Source: Crocodylus rhombifer
Lineage: Eukaryota; Chordata; Crocodylia; Crocodylidae
DNA: 64,000 bases
Assembly: GCA_038503035.1 (NCBI GenBank)
Contig: JAVSML010025535.1
Location: 216,212 to 280,211 of the forward strand
Reading direction: 5' to 3'
Below the pieces are notes generated by a model. That model was not told the origin of the DNA and did no database searches. It saw nothing but the letters and a program-made list of their open reading frames with translations. Positions 1 to 11,426 of this stretch are shown piece after piece (the first letter of the stretch is position 1; each line of letters starts with the position of its first letter). The position numbers and the translations under genes are program-made.

Positions 1-938
1 AAAAAAACCCCTATTTTCTAGCCAGTTCTGTAAATCACCATGCTACACTCATTTTGCCTCCCAAAATAAGCAACCAGTTTTAACTGCTGTGTGTTGATCC
101 ATTGCAAATCTAGTTCATTGTCTCTTAGCTGCTCATTTATGGATGAAAATATTTTAAGGCTCCTCTCCTTTCTCCCCAGTCCTACCCCTGAAAAAACTAA
201 CAAACAAGTAATGACGTTTGCTCCTGGTCTGACTGCAAGACCTGAGTGTGAGGTTTACAAGGTAAATTCTTTAAAAGTTAGGATTTTTATGGAAACGTGG
301 ACACAGCTTTTGCTAATGTGAAAGGCACTACTACTCTTCTCAGCAAGAAGTAGCACCTATCGAGCATATAAAACGACGCTATTCCCCAATGGGAAAAGGC
401 AGCCAATTATCCAGAACAAATTGTGACTATAACAGTGAAGAACATTTTATTATTGCCTGGAGGGTTTTTGAAGCTCTCCCTATGAAATTGTCTCGTAAAT
501 AATTCAATGGAAGTGATTTACTTTGGTGGGGAATTTAGAAGGGGAAGCCTTTCAAAAGAGAGTTCTGTCAAAAGTTATTTAAATTAATTTAATTTTATAT
601 TCCAAACAAATTGAGTCAGATTAAATTTCAATATCAATTAGCAAAGGGTAGTTGTTGGGAGGGACACGGGGGGGGGGGTTATGAAGTTTAATGGCTAGAA
701 AGGAGCTAACAACATGATTCTTTCTACTCTGTTCCTACCATAAATACCGCAACAAGTTACTACCCAGCTGGGAGCTTGCAGTCATAAGCAATGAAGAATT
801 GCATAATCTTTCTACCAGGAGTTTAAAAGTCCTACAGCCCATCCCATCCACTAATTGTGATGCACCCTTAAACTGAGTCACTCCCAGCAGAGCATGCTGT
901 CGTTCTTTGGCAAAGCTATTAATGTTCATTTGCAGGTG
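1..938. other. Unassigned AT-rich unique sequence
   Basis: I see no gene, repeat family or splice-bounded open frame here. The only simple feature is a G-run near 668-678. Short open frames on both strands lack coding character and splice context. Confidence 0.5.
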
Positions 939-946
939 CCGTATAG

Positions 947-1607
947 TAGGGCTGTGCCAAACACCACTGTTTCGTTTAGATGTCTGCCCCACCATTTGGA
1001 TGGGACAGGGTTTTTTTCTGTCATGTCATTTAGTTTCAAAGCATTCTCCCGTTTCATTTCATTGAAACTATTTCGCTGTTTCAACGCATTTTGATGTTTT
1101 GCCCATAGGCTATAATGGGTAATCATGAAAATGCCTAAAAGTTTGTCTTGCTGAAAATTGCAGGGATGGTAGCCCTTTCTGAGGGCATGAAGCCTGCCAA
1201 GTTTCAAGGAGATGGGTGCAAAGGTTTCAGGGACACTGCACCTCAAACTTTTCAAAACTCAACTCCTGAGACTTGCCGGCAGCGGCAGTCGCCTCTCATC
1301 TGACAGGCAGATCCAGGGGCCTGCACCTCTGGGAGGGCTGTGGGGCTGTGTCAGACTCCTCCCAGGGTGCAGACCCCCGCATCTGCGCCCCGGATGAGAG
1401 GAGGCTGCTGCCGCCGCCTGGGACCAGCGTTGAAGACAAGTAAGTCTGGATTTGAAACTCAAAACTTTCAAAGCGTTTCAAGTGCCCTCGTTTCATTTCG
1501 ACATGTTTTTGAAGCCTTTTGTTTCATTTTGATTCTGCTGTTTGAAGCTTGAGATGTGTCAGCACAGCTTCGAAATGAAACCCCCCGCAAAATTTCGCAC
1601 AGCCCTA
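947..1607. mobile_element. Non-autonomous hAT-like DNA transposon, TAGGGCTGTG ends
   Basis: The element starts with TAGGGCTGTGC and ends with the inverse GCACAGCCCTA. The flanking octamers CCGTATAG (939-946) and TTGTACAG (1608-1615) agree at 5 of 8 positions and all three differences are C/T transitions, as expected of an old 8-bp hAT target-site duplication. Both subterminal regions are studded with TTTCA/TTTCG and their complements (GTTTCATTTC, GAAACTATTTCG, GTTTCAAGTG, TTCGAAATGAAAC), which could be repeated transposase-binding sites. A GC-rich core at about 1260-1440 carries no convincing reading frame. No transposase is encoded, so the copy is non-autonomous. A second family member lies at 32340-32886. 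Confidence 0.8.
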
Positions 1608-1615
1608 TTGTACAG

Positions 1616-3064
1616 ATCACAGCAACATAGCTCACAGGGCTAGCTGCATAAACGCTACTCTGTTTTCTGAAAGTGCTCTCATTGCCAGGGCAAGACACCT
1701 AAGCACCTCACCTAATGTTTACTAATTTGCACAGTAGCAGGGAATATCACATGCAAAAACCAGACAGGGATATGAATGCTCAAGATGGACAGCAAAAGTC
1801 TACTGGATCCTGCTCCAATCTATCAAGGAAAATCACCAGGTACGAGAATGACAGGCAGCATCTTGCTACTTGGACCAACTTGTGGACATTTGGGATCATT
1901 GCAATAGCATAAGGCACCTCTAAATGCAATGGTTTCAGTGCCTGTAAAAGGGAAGCCTTGGGCAATACAGTGACGTAACACAGACACTCGTGCCCTCTCC
2001 TTCCTGCTGCAGGAAGCCTGGTTAGAAAGTCCTGAAAACCTAAAGATTTCCTTAGGGACTCAAATAGCTACCACAAGATTAGAGCAGTTTTAAGCAGACC
2101 CTTAAATGCTTTGCTAAAAGGAGCTGGGATTATCCCTGTGCTCACCATTAATTACATGTTGAAGTGCTGTGCTGTAGCTGGGTGACGCAATGAACAGGAA
2201 AATGAGATCTGCATGGAGATTGCCCACAGTGGATTTTGCAGCAGGTTCTCTCTGCCTCCATTCAGATTTGTCATTGTGCTGCTTAAGGGTCCACTTCTAC
2301 AAATAATTTTGTACAGGAAAGCAAATATTTGACAATCACCTTCATGGCTTAAAAGCCGTTTCGTTTTTTTGCGGTCACTCAACAAAACTTACTAAAATAT
2401 TACATGTTCCTCAATGAACATAAAGCCTTCCCCAATCAAGCAGTCAATATACTCATAGCTGAATAGTTTGCCAGACAGAACTTATATTTTATCTTAAATT
2501 TTCAAAGCAGCAGGTTCTCCACTCCAGAAACACCAACACTTCCCAGTCACTCCTGCACATGCTTATCTTGAATTCAGTCACGCAAGAGGAAGTGAAAGTG
2601 CTTGCAAAGTTGGGGCCTGAGGCTCACGAGTGAACTCAGAGAAAAAATACTTTACCTTAGTGTCAGAATCTCTCCCTCAGGGCGAGAGAAGGGAAAATGT
2701 GGGCATCCTATACCAAATCACCAGCCCTAGATCCTGAATTCAGCAGACTAAATATTGAGCATATGAAAATAATTATTAAAAAAAAAAAAAAAAATCAAAG
2801 TATTCTTTTATTGTGGCAGTCTCTAAGAAACCCAGAGACCTGAAGTAATAGCTGCTGTCAAGTTAATGAATTTAAGAGTCACTATCCACAGGGCTTGCAG
2901 TCTGATCTCACACTATCAGGTACTTAAGCTAAGCTTGCAATCTACCCACCTGGTAATATTAAACTTGATAAACTTCCACTGCAGACGGCTTAATATACAG
3001 CTTGAAGGTGACAATGGCTAGTAACACCACATCCAAAAACAAATCCCAGCTGTTGGGAGGATTG
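1616..3064. other. Unassigned unique sequence with an A17 run
   Basis: No gene or recognisable transposon is visible. There is an A17 homopolymer at 2778-2794; no LINE or SINE body could be recognised beside it, so I treat it as simple sequence. Confidence 0.45.
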
Positions 3065-3307
3065 GTTTAAAACAGGGTGTCCAACCTTTTTGAATGTGGG
3101 GCCAGATCATGATCTTTTTAATCACCCAGTGGGCCGGCAAGCCATATTCAAAGACCTCACAGGAAGCGGTATCACATCACCCTCCCCAAAAACAAAAGTA
3201 CAGTGTTTACTTTCGTTTCCCCTTTGCAGCACCTCGGGCCTCAGAAATCAGTTTGGAGGGCCGCATGGTGGCCCACGGGCTGTATGTTGGACAAGCCTGG
3301 TTTAAAA
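3065..3307. mobile_element. Non-autonomous hAT (Charlie-like) element with perfect 8-bp TSD
   Basis: The element body is 3073-3299 (227 bp). It begins CAGGGTGTCCAACC and ends GTTGGACAAGCCTG, an imperfect inverted repeat of about 14 bp. It is flanked by identical octamers GTTTAAAA at 3065-3072 and 3300-3307, the classic 8-bp duplication of hAT transposases. The interior has paired GGGCC-rich segments near both ends (GGGGCCAGATC and GGGCCGCATGG) and no transposase frame. The perfect duplication and intact ends make this one of the best-supported elements in the window. Family assignment within hAT is by the terminal CAGGG..GTCCAAC pattern only. Confidence 0.9.
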
Positions 3308-6249
3308 GATGCAAACCTCCTTATTAGCCTTTCACCCTCCCTTCTGAGACTATACAGGCAAATCTGACGTCCACCAAATTTGACTAGGTTATTCTAGTCA
3401 TCATCTTTGGTTGGCTACCTTTTCCAGTCTGACCTGGAAAACAGCAGCCATAGGTTTGACAGCCTGTCTGTACTATTATAAGAGGACCAAGTGAAATGGT
3501 TTCACAGGGGACTCTAGATTTATATACACCCTGGCTGGCTCTAACATGAAATGTCCAGGAGAATCACAATTATCAAATCTCTCAGGGGCCCTGACAAAGC
3601 AGGACTGGTTAGGGAATAAAGATACCACAACAAAGTGATGTCAAGGTTTCCAAGCTCTCTGTTAAGGTTAATACGGCCAGATGAAGGTTACTTTTAAACT
3701 TATTTTAGAATGCAATTTCCCATTTTCTTTCCTTTTGTTTTCCAACAGGTTTTACTGCAAAAGCATCTATGCTTAATACACAACATCAATGATTAATGCA
3801 CGGTAACCAGGTTTAACGCACAGCAGAAATGATTAATACAGAGTAGTAGCTTGCTTTAATATAGTGCTGATACATCATATTAAAGGTGAACTGCTGTGCC
3901 ATATCAAAACAGAGAAGAGAAAGCATTTATACAGGAGTTCATTTACTTGGCTGGTGTTTCCTGGCTTCCCTCATCGACCACAGGACTTATTTAGAAATAA
4001 ATTGATCAGGGTTGTGACTGGAGTGGTAGGAATGTCCCATTGCCCTACCCCATTTCCAGAGAACGCAACCCCACAGGGAATTACAGGCTAATTCCTTTTG
4101 ATTCACCGAGACATTTGTGACTGTGTGTCAGCAGCCTGGAGGTACAGAGCACAGGAGCAGTCCCTCGGGGAGCTGAGGAAGAACCATGGGAAAAATACTT
4201 GAGTTGAATTTTATTCAGTTTCAAGACACCTTGCAAATAATAAGTAAAAAGGGGAGAGGCAAGACATCAACCCAGAGAAGGTGCATCTTGCTTTCCCAAA
4301 ACTCGAATCCTGCATGGATTTACCTCTGCACAAAGTGGGGGTAAAATGCTTTCCCGATCAGGTACTACTTACCTGTTAGATTGGATATGAGGGGCTGTTA
4401 TGTCACCTGTCACTGACCATGATGTAAGTGCCACGTGGGCCTGGAACCACAATGGTTTGATACTGGGGTGTTTCATGAGCATGTTTTTTCAGTGGCGCAC
4501 ATGAAGACAGAACATGTCAGATGGCCAGGAATCAAACACCCTCATTGTGAGATAAAGCAGGGTAAAAATATTGACAGAGGGCACTGAGAAAGAACCACGC
4601 ATGACTATCAGCCCATCACCAAAGGTAGGCTAGCTTTTCTCTAGAAACTTTCTTCGCAGCTACCTACCACCGAGATACAGCCAGGCTTAGGGCAATTCTT
4701 TAACAGTGCAGGGTAACACCAAAGTTCAGGCATGAAAAGAAGACCCTAATGAAAGAAAAGTGGGGGGAAGTTTCAAGGGGAAAGGGAAGTGCCAGACCCC
4801 AAAGTTAGCATTTCTTCTTCCTCTTAAAAGTGCATGGCACTTTTAGGAACTGATCCTTCAAGGTGCCCTTCTTTCTCAGTAAGCATTGTCGGACAGATCT
4901 TGCAACGTACTGAGCATCCCCAATTCCTGTTGGCCCTAGCAGGTATTATAAGCATGCTGCACCTTGAGGGAGTCACTCATCCAAGTCTGAAAAATCAGTC
5001 CTGGCTAGCTAAAAAATTCCACCCAAGAAGTTGCTCACGTTTAAGATGGAACATGCCTTCTTTCCCCAAAATAACCACCAGGCCAGTAGTGAGGGCATTT
5101 ATCTATGTTTTAAGAGAACTAAATTCAAGTCTAGCCTGAATCAGGTGCAGAAGAACTTGAATCCTGATCAGTCAGCTCCTGGGTGACTGTCCAAACCACC
5201 TGGCTGTTGTGTCAGGAACATGTCTGTCTTACTTTCATGTAACATGGAGTCATGTAAACATGTCCTGCCACAACTTGGGGGGGAGGGTTCCTGCAAAAGC
5301 TTCTGTTTTAATGAACTGGAATTTACTACTGAAAAAGCTTTTCCTTGCAAAGTTCCTAACCAGCTCTAATTATCACCCAGCTGAAGTCAGACACAATTAG
5401 TCTGCGGCTTCCTTCAGCCTTCTAACTGAGTATGCCTGCATCTATTCTTGTTCCTGCTCATTGTTGTTGTTGTTATTTTTTATCGCATCCATTTTAGTGA
5501 TGGAATTAGGGCAATCCTTTCCAAGTCTGTGGACAACAGGAAAACAAATGTAAGGTAAACGTGCATTTCACAGGGATTTGAACTCCACTTCTAAAGGACA
5601 AATCCATAAGCTAGGCTCCAGTAATGGTTAAACTTGGACATACCAGTTTAGAAAATAATGCTATTCTACTAATCCCAATCATCCAATGGGATTAGCTGAC
5701 AAATGTTACATATTTTAATATTGCAGTAATCATAGGAGTAGAACTTTTTATAGAAATCTTTTAAAGCCATCATCAAAATTGTATGTTCTATTATTTATAT
5801 CCAAAGTCCCAAATCCATATTTCATGCAACTTTCAATTACTCTTCTAACACAGTATTTATTAATTTAAAAGCAGTGATACTTATCATCAATTTTGTCTCA
5901 AACAGATGGCAAGCAGGGTTTTGTCAGACCCAATAACAGATTAACTCTTTGCAGACATCTCATTCTTTTGAGGCTCTTTAGAGATTTCCTATTACAGCTA
6001 CATTTTGCAAAATAATTTATTTGAAACTAACTTGGTTCAGCAGTCCATCCCAATTTGCACCCTTATTTATCAGTGTTTTTAAATGGCCTGTCAGCATAGT
6101 TTGTAGAGACCATAAAGTGTATAGTATATGGAAAATACCGACTCTTTCCAAGGGGATCACTCAAATTTCTATCCCACTCACTGACATTGCTACATAATGC
6201 TGTATATGCACATCAACACACAACATGACAAAATATAGGGAAAATATGG
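3308..6249. other. Long unassigned unique stretch
   Basis: About 2.9 kb without an identifiable gene or repeat. Short imperfect direct repeats built on ATGATTAATGCAC-like units occur at 3788-3845, and a TTG trinucleotide run lies at 5460-5475. A 101-codon open frame at 4834-5139 lacks splice or promoter context and looks like chance. Confidence 0.45.
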
Positions 6250-6254
6250 CCTTG

Positions 6255-6475
6255 AAGCAAGGCCACCAGACTAGAATCAGACCAGGTCTTAAATCCTGGA
6301 CATGCCACCATCTTCCCATGTGCCCGTTGGCAAGTTACTTGGTGGTGTTGTGTGTCAGTTCCTCAACTGCAAAGAGGATAATAATCCATTTGAGTCAGTC
6401 CTGTATTTTTAAATTAAAGGGCAGGGATTACCCTTTTAGTTTGCAACCCTACAGCAGTTGGTACAGTGGAGAGAT
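6255..6475 (+). mobile_element. MIR-type SINE
   Basis: The segment follows the MIR core in order: a degraded AAATCCTGG box-B-like region, the GTTGGCAAGTTACTTGG counterpart of the MIR GGGCAAGTCACTT core, CAGTTCCTCAACTGCAAAGAGG (tRNA-unrelated core), then GATAATAAT. The copy is heavily diverged, consistent with an ancient amniote insertion. Confidence 0.7.
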
Positions 6476-6909
6476 AATCTTGCTGGGGCCCTGTAAATAC
6501 CTGAAGGGGTAATATTACTCCAAGTGCTACTGAACTTCAGGACAGCATGGTCAGATTGGGCCTGATAGACAGCATCTGTCCTAGACCCAGGATTCAATCA
6601 TCCTTTTTCCAAGTCTAGTACTGAGAAGGCTATGACTTCCTCAGAAGTTACATCTGAAGAAACCATGCAATGTATCCCATCTCACTAAAGGAAAAGAATA
6701 AGAGTTAATGCTAAAGCACTGATGTATTATTTCCTACTCAATACCAAGTAAAATGTCTCAGAAAGAAGCCAAAAAAAGAGATATGCCAAAAGAAAACGTG
6801 GGGATTGAGGTAGGAATCACTGGGTGAAATGCTATGGTTTCCATTATTAAGGAGGTCAGACTAGATATTCATAATGGTCCTGTTTGGCTTTAAAATCTTT
6901 TGAGAGTTA

Positions 6910-6990
6910 GTCTGCCACCTTTATTCTGCAGTTTTATTCTGTGTTTGTACAATGTTTAGCACCAAAGGTTTGGTCTGTTACTTGGGTTTC
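6910..6990 (+). mobile_element. MIR/CORE-SINE 3' tail fragment
   Basis: The motif TGTTTGTACAATGTTTAGCACCA matches the tail segment (TGTTTGTACAGTGCCTAGCAC) that recurs beside sauropsid MIR-like repeats. Only the tail is visible; the orientation follows that motif. Confidence 0.5.
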
Positions 6991-6992
6991 TA

Positions 6993-7245
6993 GTAGGGCT
7001 GTGTGAAGCTTCTGGTGCTGATTCAGTTCGGAGGAGATTCAGCCCGATTAGGTGGCCGAATCTCTGAATCCAAATCAAATCAGAAGACCAATGAAAAGGT
7101 CCAAATTGATTCGAAGCTCTCTGAATCGATTTGGAAAGGTTTCAGAGAGCTTCGGTGATTCGGGCAGTCCCCACCTGCTGCAGCAGGGAGCTGGGCTCAG
7201 ACTCTGAGCTGATAAGTAGGGGCAGGGGAGAGGCATTTTAGACTG
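6993..7245. mobile_element. Fragment of a second TAGGGCTGTG-ended hAT-like family
   Basis: The left end TAGGGCTGTGTGAAGCTTC closely matches the terminus of the element at 947, but the subterminal words differ: here GATTCAG, GATTCAGCCCGATT, GAATCTCTGAATC, GATTCGAAG and GAATCGATTT dominate instead of TTTCG. A GC-richer segment with CACCTGCTGCAGCAGG follows. I could not find the matching right terminus before about 7450, so the copy is probably 3'-truncated or internally deleted. Confidence 0.65.
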
Positions 7246-7784
7246 GCCCTCACTCACTTGAAATGCCATCATTTATAGGTATGCGGTTTGGGGCTATTTT
7301 GGCTCATTTGTTGCATTTGGTGAAGGCAAAGCAGAAGTAGGGCAGACTACACATGGACGTGGCTCAGACATGCTCCAAGAGTCTCTTTTCATGTAATTTG
7401 CCAGTTAACAATCCACAGAGATAGTCCTACCGCTTAACCCTGCCATATCTGTCCCAGGGGATATAATAGCTTCAAAAAACTTCTTGCTCTGCTGTGTGAA
7501 CGTTGGGTTGTTTTTTTCTCTGTGCATTTGGTTTGGTTTTCCTAGGCTTTCTGCCCTGATTGATATTGAAAGGGGCTTCAGAGAAAGTATTAGTTGAAAA
7601 GCTGATGCTTAGCTTATTTGTTTAATTTTATATCTTAGTACCTTAGGACTCTTTTCAGTGGACATTTCCAAGGTTTTTAAGTGTATAAGACAGTGGTAGT
7701 ATGTGGAAACAGTAAAACTTGGTCAGATAAATAGTCCACAAAGAGACAAGGTGCTTCTCCCTCATGCTACTGGATACAATGCAT

Positions 7785-7880
7785 TTGATTCAAATCTGAT
7801 TTATAATCGCTTTACACCAGAGTATAATTCCCTTCAATATCAGGACAACTCTTGCCTTATATTTCAGTTGATCAGATTCA
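7785..7880. repeat. Degenerate palindromic TTTACACC repeat
   Basis: Contains the CTTTACACCAGAGTATAA word followed by CTTCAATATCAG, resembling the short palindromic repeat seen more clearly at 21528-21607. The copy is old and its boundaries are uncertain. Confidence 0.35.
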
Positions 7881-8049
7881 AATCTATTGCAAATAAGAGG
7901 GAAATTTGATAGGAACAAGGAGTTTAAAGATATTAGGTGCTCAAATAATTCAGTGGGAGATGGGCACAAAGTCCCTCAAGCCTCTTTGAAAAAATCATCC
8001 TCAGTCAAAAAATATTGCTAACAAGGGAGACAACATGTCTAACCAGAGC

Positions 8050-8212
8050 AGAAGCAAGTCAAAGTAGGGGGGTGATTTTGCTTTTGTAGGCAGCACGGAG
8101 AAGATCAACGTTGTACCTAGCTTTAATGTCCAACATTTTAAATATATATTGAGAAATTTGGAGGCACTGCAGAAGACAGCCACAAAAATGATTTGGGGCC
8201 TGGAAAAAATAT
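8050..8212 (+). mobile_element. Ancient CR1/L3-type LINE fragment
   Basis: In order, the segment has GTAGGGGGGTGATTTTGC, a degraded 'value judged second-hand' region corresponding to the LINE sequence after the reverse transcriptase, GAGAAATTTGGAGGCACTGC, and AGCCACAAAAATGATTTGGGG. This matches the CR1 stretch encoding the QRRATKMI(K/R)G region downstream of the polymerase domain. Stops and indels interrupt it, so it is a dead fragment. The duplicated-looking divergence indicates an insertion far older than the CR1 at 36358. Confidence 0.75.
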
Positions 8213-8521
8213 GTCATGGTTGGGGAATGGTGGTTAAGGCAGAGGCCTATCAAACAGGGGGATGTGGGATCTACCCTTACCAATACTGCAAATTTTGAGC
8301 ATGACCTGTTTGGAGAAGGCTGCCCTAACTCAGAAGGAGTATCATTATGCATCTAGGGAATATTTTATGGTACTGAGCTTGAGATGCACTGAAGGGCTAA
8401 AAGCAGAATTTTGCCCCCCCTCAACAAGTTATAGATGGGAGTCTATCAAACTTGAGGTAGCTGTCCATCATACAGCCCTGACCCTCACTACCGATTGGCC
8501 ACATTTTATTTTCAGTGAGTT

Positions 8522-8537
8522 GGGGCGGGCGGGGCGG
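8522..8537 (+). promoter_or_regulatory. G-rich tract (possible G-quadruplex / Sp1-like)
   Basis: Four closely spaced G-runs, GGGGCGGGCGGGGCGG, are followed at once by a CT-rich tract. The last run is only two Gs, so a two-tetrad quadruplex is more likely than three. No CpG island or gene start is visible around it. Confidence 0.4.
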
Positions 8538-8899
8538 TCCTCTCTCTCGCTCTCTCCAGAAGCCCGCCAAAAATGCACAGTTTGCGGGGGTTTTAGCGGA
8601 CCCTATGCTTTTTGTGGGGCCTGCTGGAAAAATCATGATGCAATGTCAGTAGATCCCTAGTTAGAGATAGGAGCCCAAGTTCAATTTTCAAGTCTGTCTT
8701 TGGGGATTTAGGATCTTAAATGTCACCAAAATGAAGCAGGTTCTTAGATACTGCTGAACATTTTACCCTTAACACCCACTCGCTTTAAATCAGGCCATCT
8801 CAAGATTTAGTCACCAGGGAAGTCAAAAATCACATTTAGGTGTATACTTCAGGATTGTTTCTGAACAAAGCTCTAGAAGAAGCAAATGTGCTGCTCATG

Positions 8900-9170
8900 A
8901 CTGCTAGTTAGCCCACCCATAACACCTGATGTCTGCATTTTTCTGGTTTGGGGTATTTGTGACTGAAATCTCTCTTAAAAAAAAGAGAAGAAAAATTAAA
9001 TGCTAGCCTGGGTTTGATAAGCAAAGATTTACACATGAAAATCCTCTTAGAGGGGCTGATTACATCATCAGTTGGAGCTGGAATTTCAGGACAAATAAAG
9101 TAACCTACATTTTCATAGCCTGTCCAAATGAGCCCTGATTTTACTGCTTTGAATGTTGTTTAGGTGACTT
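8900..9170 (+). repeat. Interspersed repeat, copy A of a pair
   Basis: Begins with CTAGTTAGCCCACCCATAAC and ends with GCCCTGATTTTACTGCTTTG...GTTGTTTAGGTGAC. The same two anchor blocks, in the same order and orientation, recur at 9578-9730. The family is not one I can name; an internally variable non-autonomous transposon is likely. Confidence 0.6.
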
Positions 9171-9548
9171 TCATGAACTTTACATTCTCTCTGAGGACAA
9201 AAAATAGGTGCAAACACAAACAGCTGAAGAACAGGTCAGACTTCTCTCTGCTTGTAGTCGGATCAAACTAGAAAGCACTTTCTCTAGAAAGTAACTCCTT
9301 TTTGCTATTCACTTGATAACAACAGATGCTTCCCTTTACCAATTAAGTCTGACTTAAGTGAATAAATGGATGCCTCTGATATTTCGAGGGTAGATTACAT
9401 AAATAAGACATTCAAGGGACAGAGTTCCTTTGATTTCCATTAACATTTTTAAGACCCGCAAAATTTCTCAAAGCAAAGGGTTTGTTAGAAAACTTCAAGT
9501 AAGTGTTTTCTATTTTTAACCAGTAAATAGATGGCTAATTAGCATGAG

Positions 9549-9730
9549 GGTGGGCTGACTGACACTATCACGCATTAGTGCTAGTTAGCCCACCCAAATC
9601 ACCATGGTTATGTTGCTGCTGGGTTTGGAGGAAGTCCAGAGGAGCCTCTCGACTTTCTTAACATTGCCATAGCCAGACATGCTAAGTGTCTCGCCCTGAT
9701 TTTACTGCTTTGGGTGTTGTTTAGGTAACA
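9549..9730 (+). repeat. Interspersed repeat, copy B, with an inverted end
   Basis: Copy B starts GCTAGTTAGCCCACCC at about 9579 and ends GCCCTGATTTTACTGCTTTG...GTTTAGGTAAC, matching copy A at both ends but with a shorter middle. Just upstream, GGGTGGGCTGACTGACAC (9549-9566) is the inverse of GTGCTAGTTAGCCCACCC (about 9578-9595) at 15 of 18 positions, giving a short fold-back. This suggests an element end or two abutting copies in opposite orientation. Confidence 0.55.
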
Positions 9731-9739
9731 ACCTTTAGG

Positions 9740-10985
9740 TAATAGCCTTCAAACTGTGTGACCGAGACTCTCTCATCCACTTCCTGGATTAAATGATAGT
9801 GGTTTCTGCATCCGTCCAACCAATTATTCTGTTATTTCCCCACAGGATCAGGACCCTTTTCTCTGCAAGCCGTAATCCTTTCACTCTCAAGGATGGCCAT
9901 CACTTCTAAGTCTGGATTCCTTTGAATCCTTTTGCTTTGCTACTTGATCATTTTTAAGATTCTGACATCTAACAAATACAGATTTCGTTCATGAAACAAT
10001 TTTTCCTTTCAACATGTTACTTTGTGAATCTTTGAAAAACCAGATCAACCATTCTCTGAGCATTTAAACTGTGACCATGTCATGTGAAGCAAAGGAGATG
10101 TGCCTTTTACCTGGGATTTTTCTGTCTTGCAAGGAATATGGAAGCAACGTGTGGAGGAGTAAAGTTCTGTACTGTAGAGAAAAATAAAATAGTTCTCGCC
10201 TTCTCATCTCGGGCATTGAAATCTCGGGCAAAAAAATCACTTGGACTTTGAAATATGTGTTGTACCTGCTCATGTGCAAACAAAGGTCATTTTTGAGCAT
10301 GAAGGGAATGCTAATTTCATTTGGGCAAAAAATAAAAATAAATAGATATAAATGAGCCTATAGATTAAAACAAAACTCTGTCTGAAAGGCTTATTAAGAG
10401 TAATTTGTTATGTTTTCCCTCCTAATTAATGGAATTAATAGCAATAATATATCCTACACTCTCCAGTTTATTGGCAACGGTTGTATACTGCTTTCAACAT
10501 TAAAACCATTGATTTGAGTCCTACACCCATTTTAAGACTTCCTCCTATTGGTAAACCTTAAATGGGTATAAAACAAGCTTTGTGTAACATGGTTTTATAT
10601 ATATATTATATAGTATTCTTACCATCTCTCCTTGCCTGCTACATATCATATTCCCTTTGGCAAATACTAATAGTCTTTCCTGTCTTCACTGAATGCAAGT
10701 GGAATAGAGCAGCAGCGAAGGAAATCCAGTGCAGACTTGTGGACACAAGAGGGAACTCAAAGGAAACACCTCCCTACAAAGGCCAAAGAGGCCAGGACTA
10801 GTGATTTACCTTGTTCCCAAAATGCATCTGTGCAGGGCCTATACTTATCTGCTTTTGACCTTGGCATGGCCCATCTCTGTTGGCACCTCAATGCTATGCA
10901 AAATGCCACTTAGAGCAGAGAGTGCTTTATGCCAGGTCAGCCCTGTGCAGAGGACAAGTCCTCCAAGTAGCCCTTATGTGAGGTT
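9740..10985. other. Unassigned unique sequence
   Basis: No gene or identifiable repeat. An AT-alternating stretch (TATATATATTATATAG) lies near 10596-10611. Open frames here have no splice context. Confidence 0.45.
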
Positions 10986-10990
10986 TGTAA

Positions 10991-11426
10991 GGGTGAAGTT
11001 ACACATTACACTTACACCATACTCAAGGCACTTAAAACACAAGTGTCCACAAGTTAAAATGTGTTAAGTCATGCCAAGTGCTCTCTGAGCATCTCAAAGT
11101 TGCACGGCTTCAGGCAAAGGTTAACGCTGAGCCATGCTACATGTTAGGCTAATTACAGTCTGCTCTACAGAGGTAAAATGAACAACTTGCAGTCCTTGGG
11201 AATCCCAGGATGCTCTACTGCCAGCCCTACCCCAAGCAGAGACAGAGCCCCAGGTATCCTGGCTCCTAGCCACATCCTTGCTCACCAGCTCTCTCAAGTC
11301 GGAGCCGTGCAGGCAAGAAACAGTATTAGCCCTTAACGTGCAATTGCTTACAACATATTCTAACTTTACCACTGCTTAACACTGTACAGATTTGGTATGG
11401 TCTAAGTGTAATGTGTAACTCCACCC
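10991..11426. mobile_element. MITE with ~35-bp terminal inverted repeats
   Basis: The left end, from GGGTGAAGTTACACATTAC through CCATACTCAA, is mirrored at the right end, whose complement reads GGGTGGAGTTACACATTAC through CCATACCAA. The arms match at roughly 32 of 35 positions. The 436-bp body has no transposase frame. Target-site duplication could not be settled: the left flank ends TAA and the right flank starts CTA, so a 2-3 bp duplication is possible but not proven. Superfamily is therefore left open. Confidence 0.8.

Noticed and set aside
8262..8660. 132-codon plus-strand frame with two CxxC-like motifs
   Set aside because: It starts downstream of the old CR1 piece, lacks splice or promoter context, and the cysteine pairs are spaced unlike a known zinc finger.
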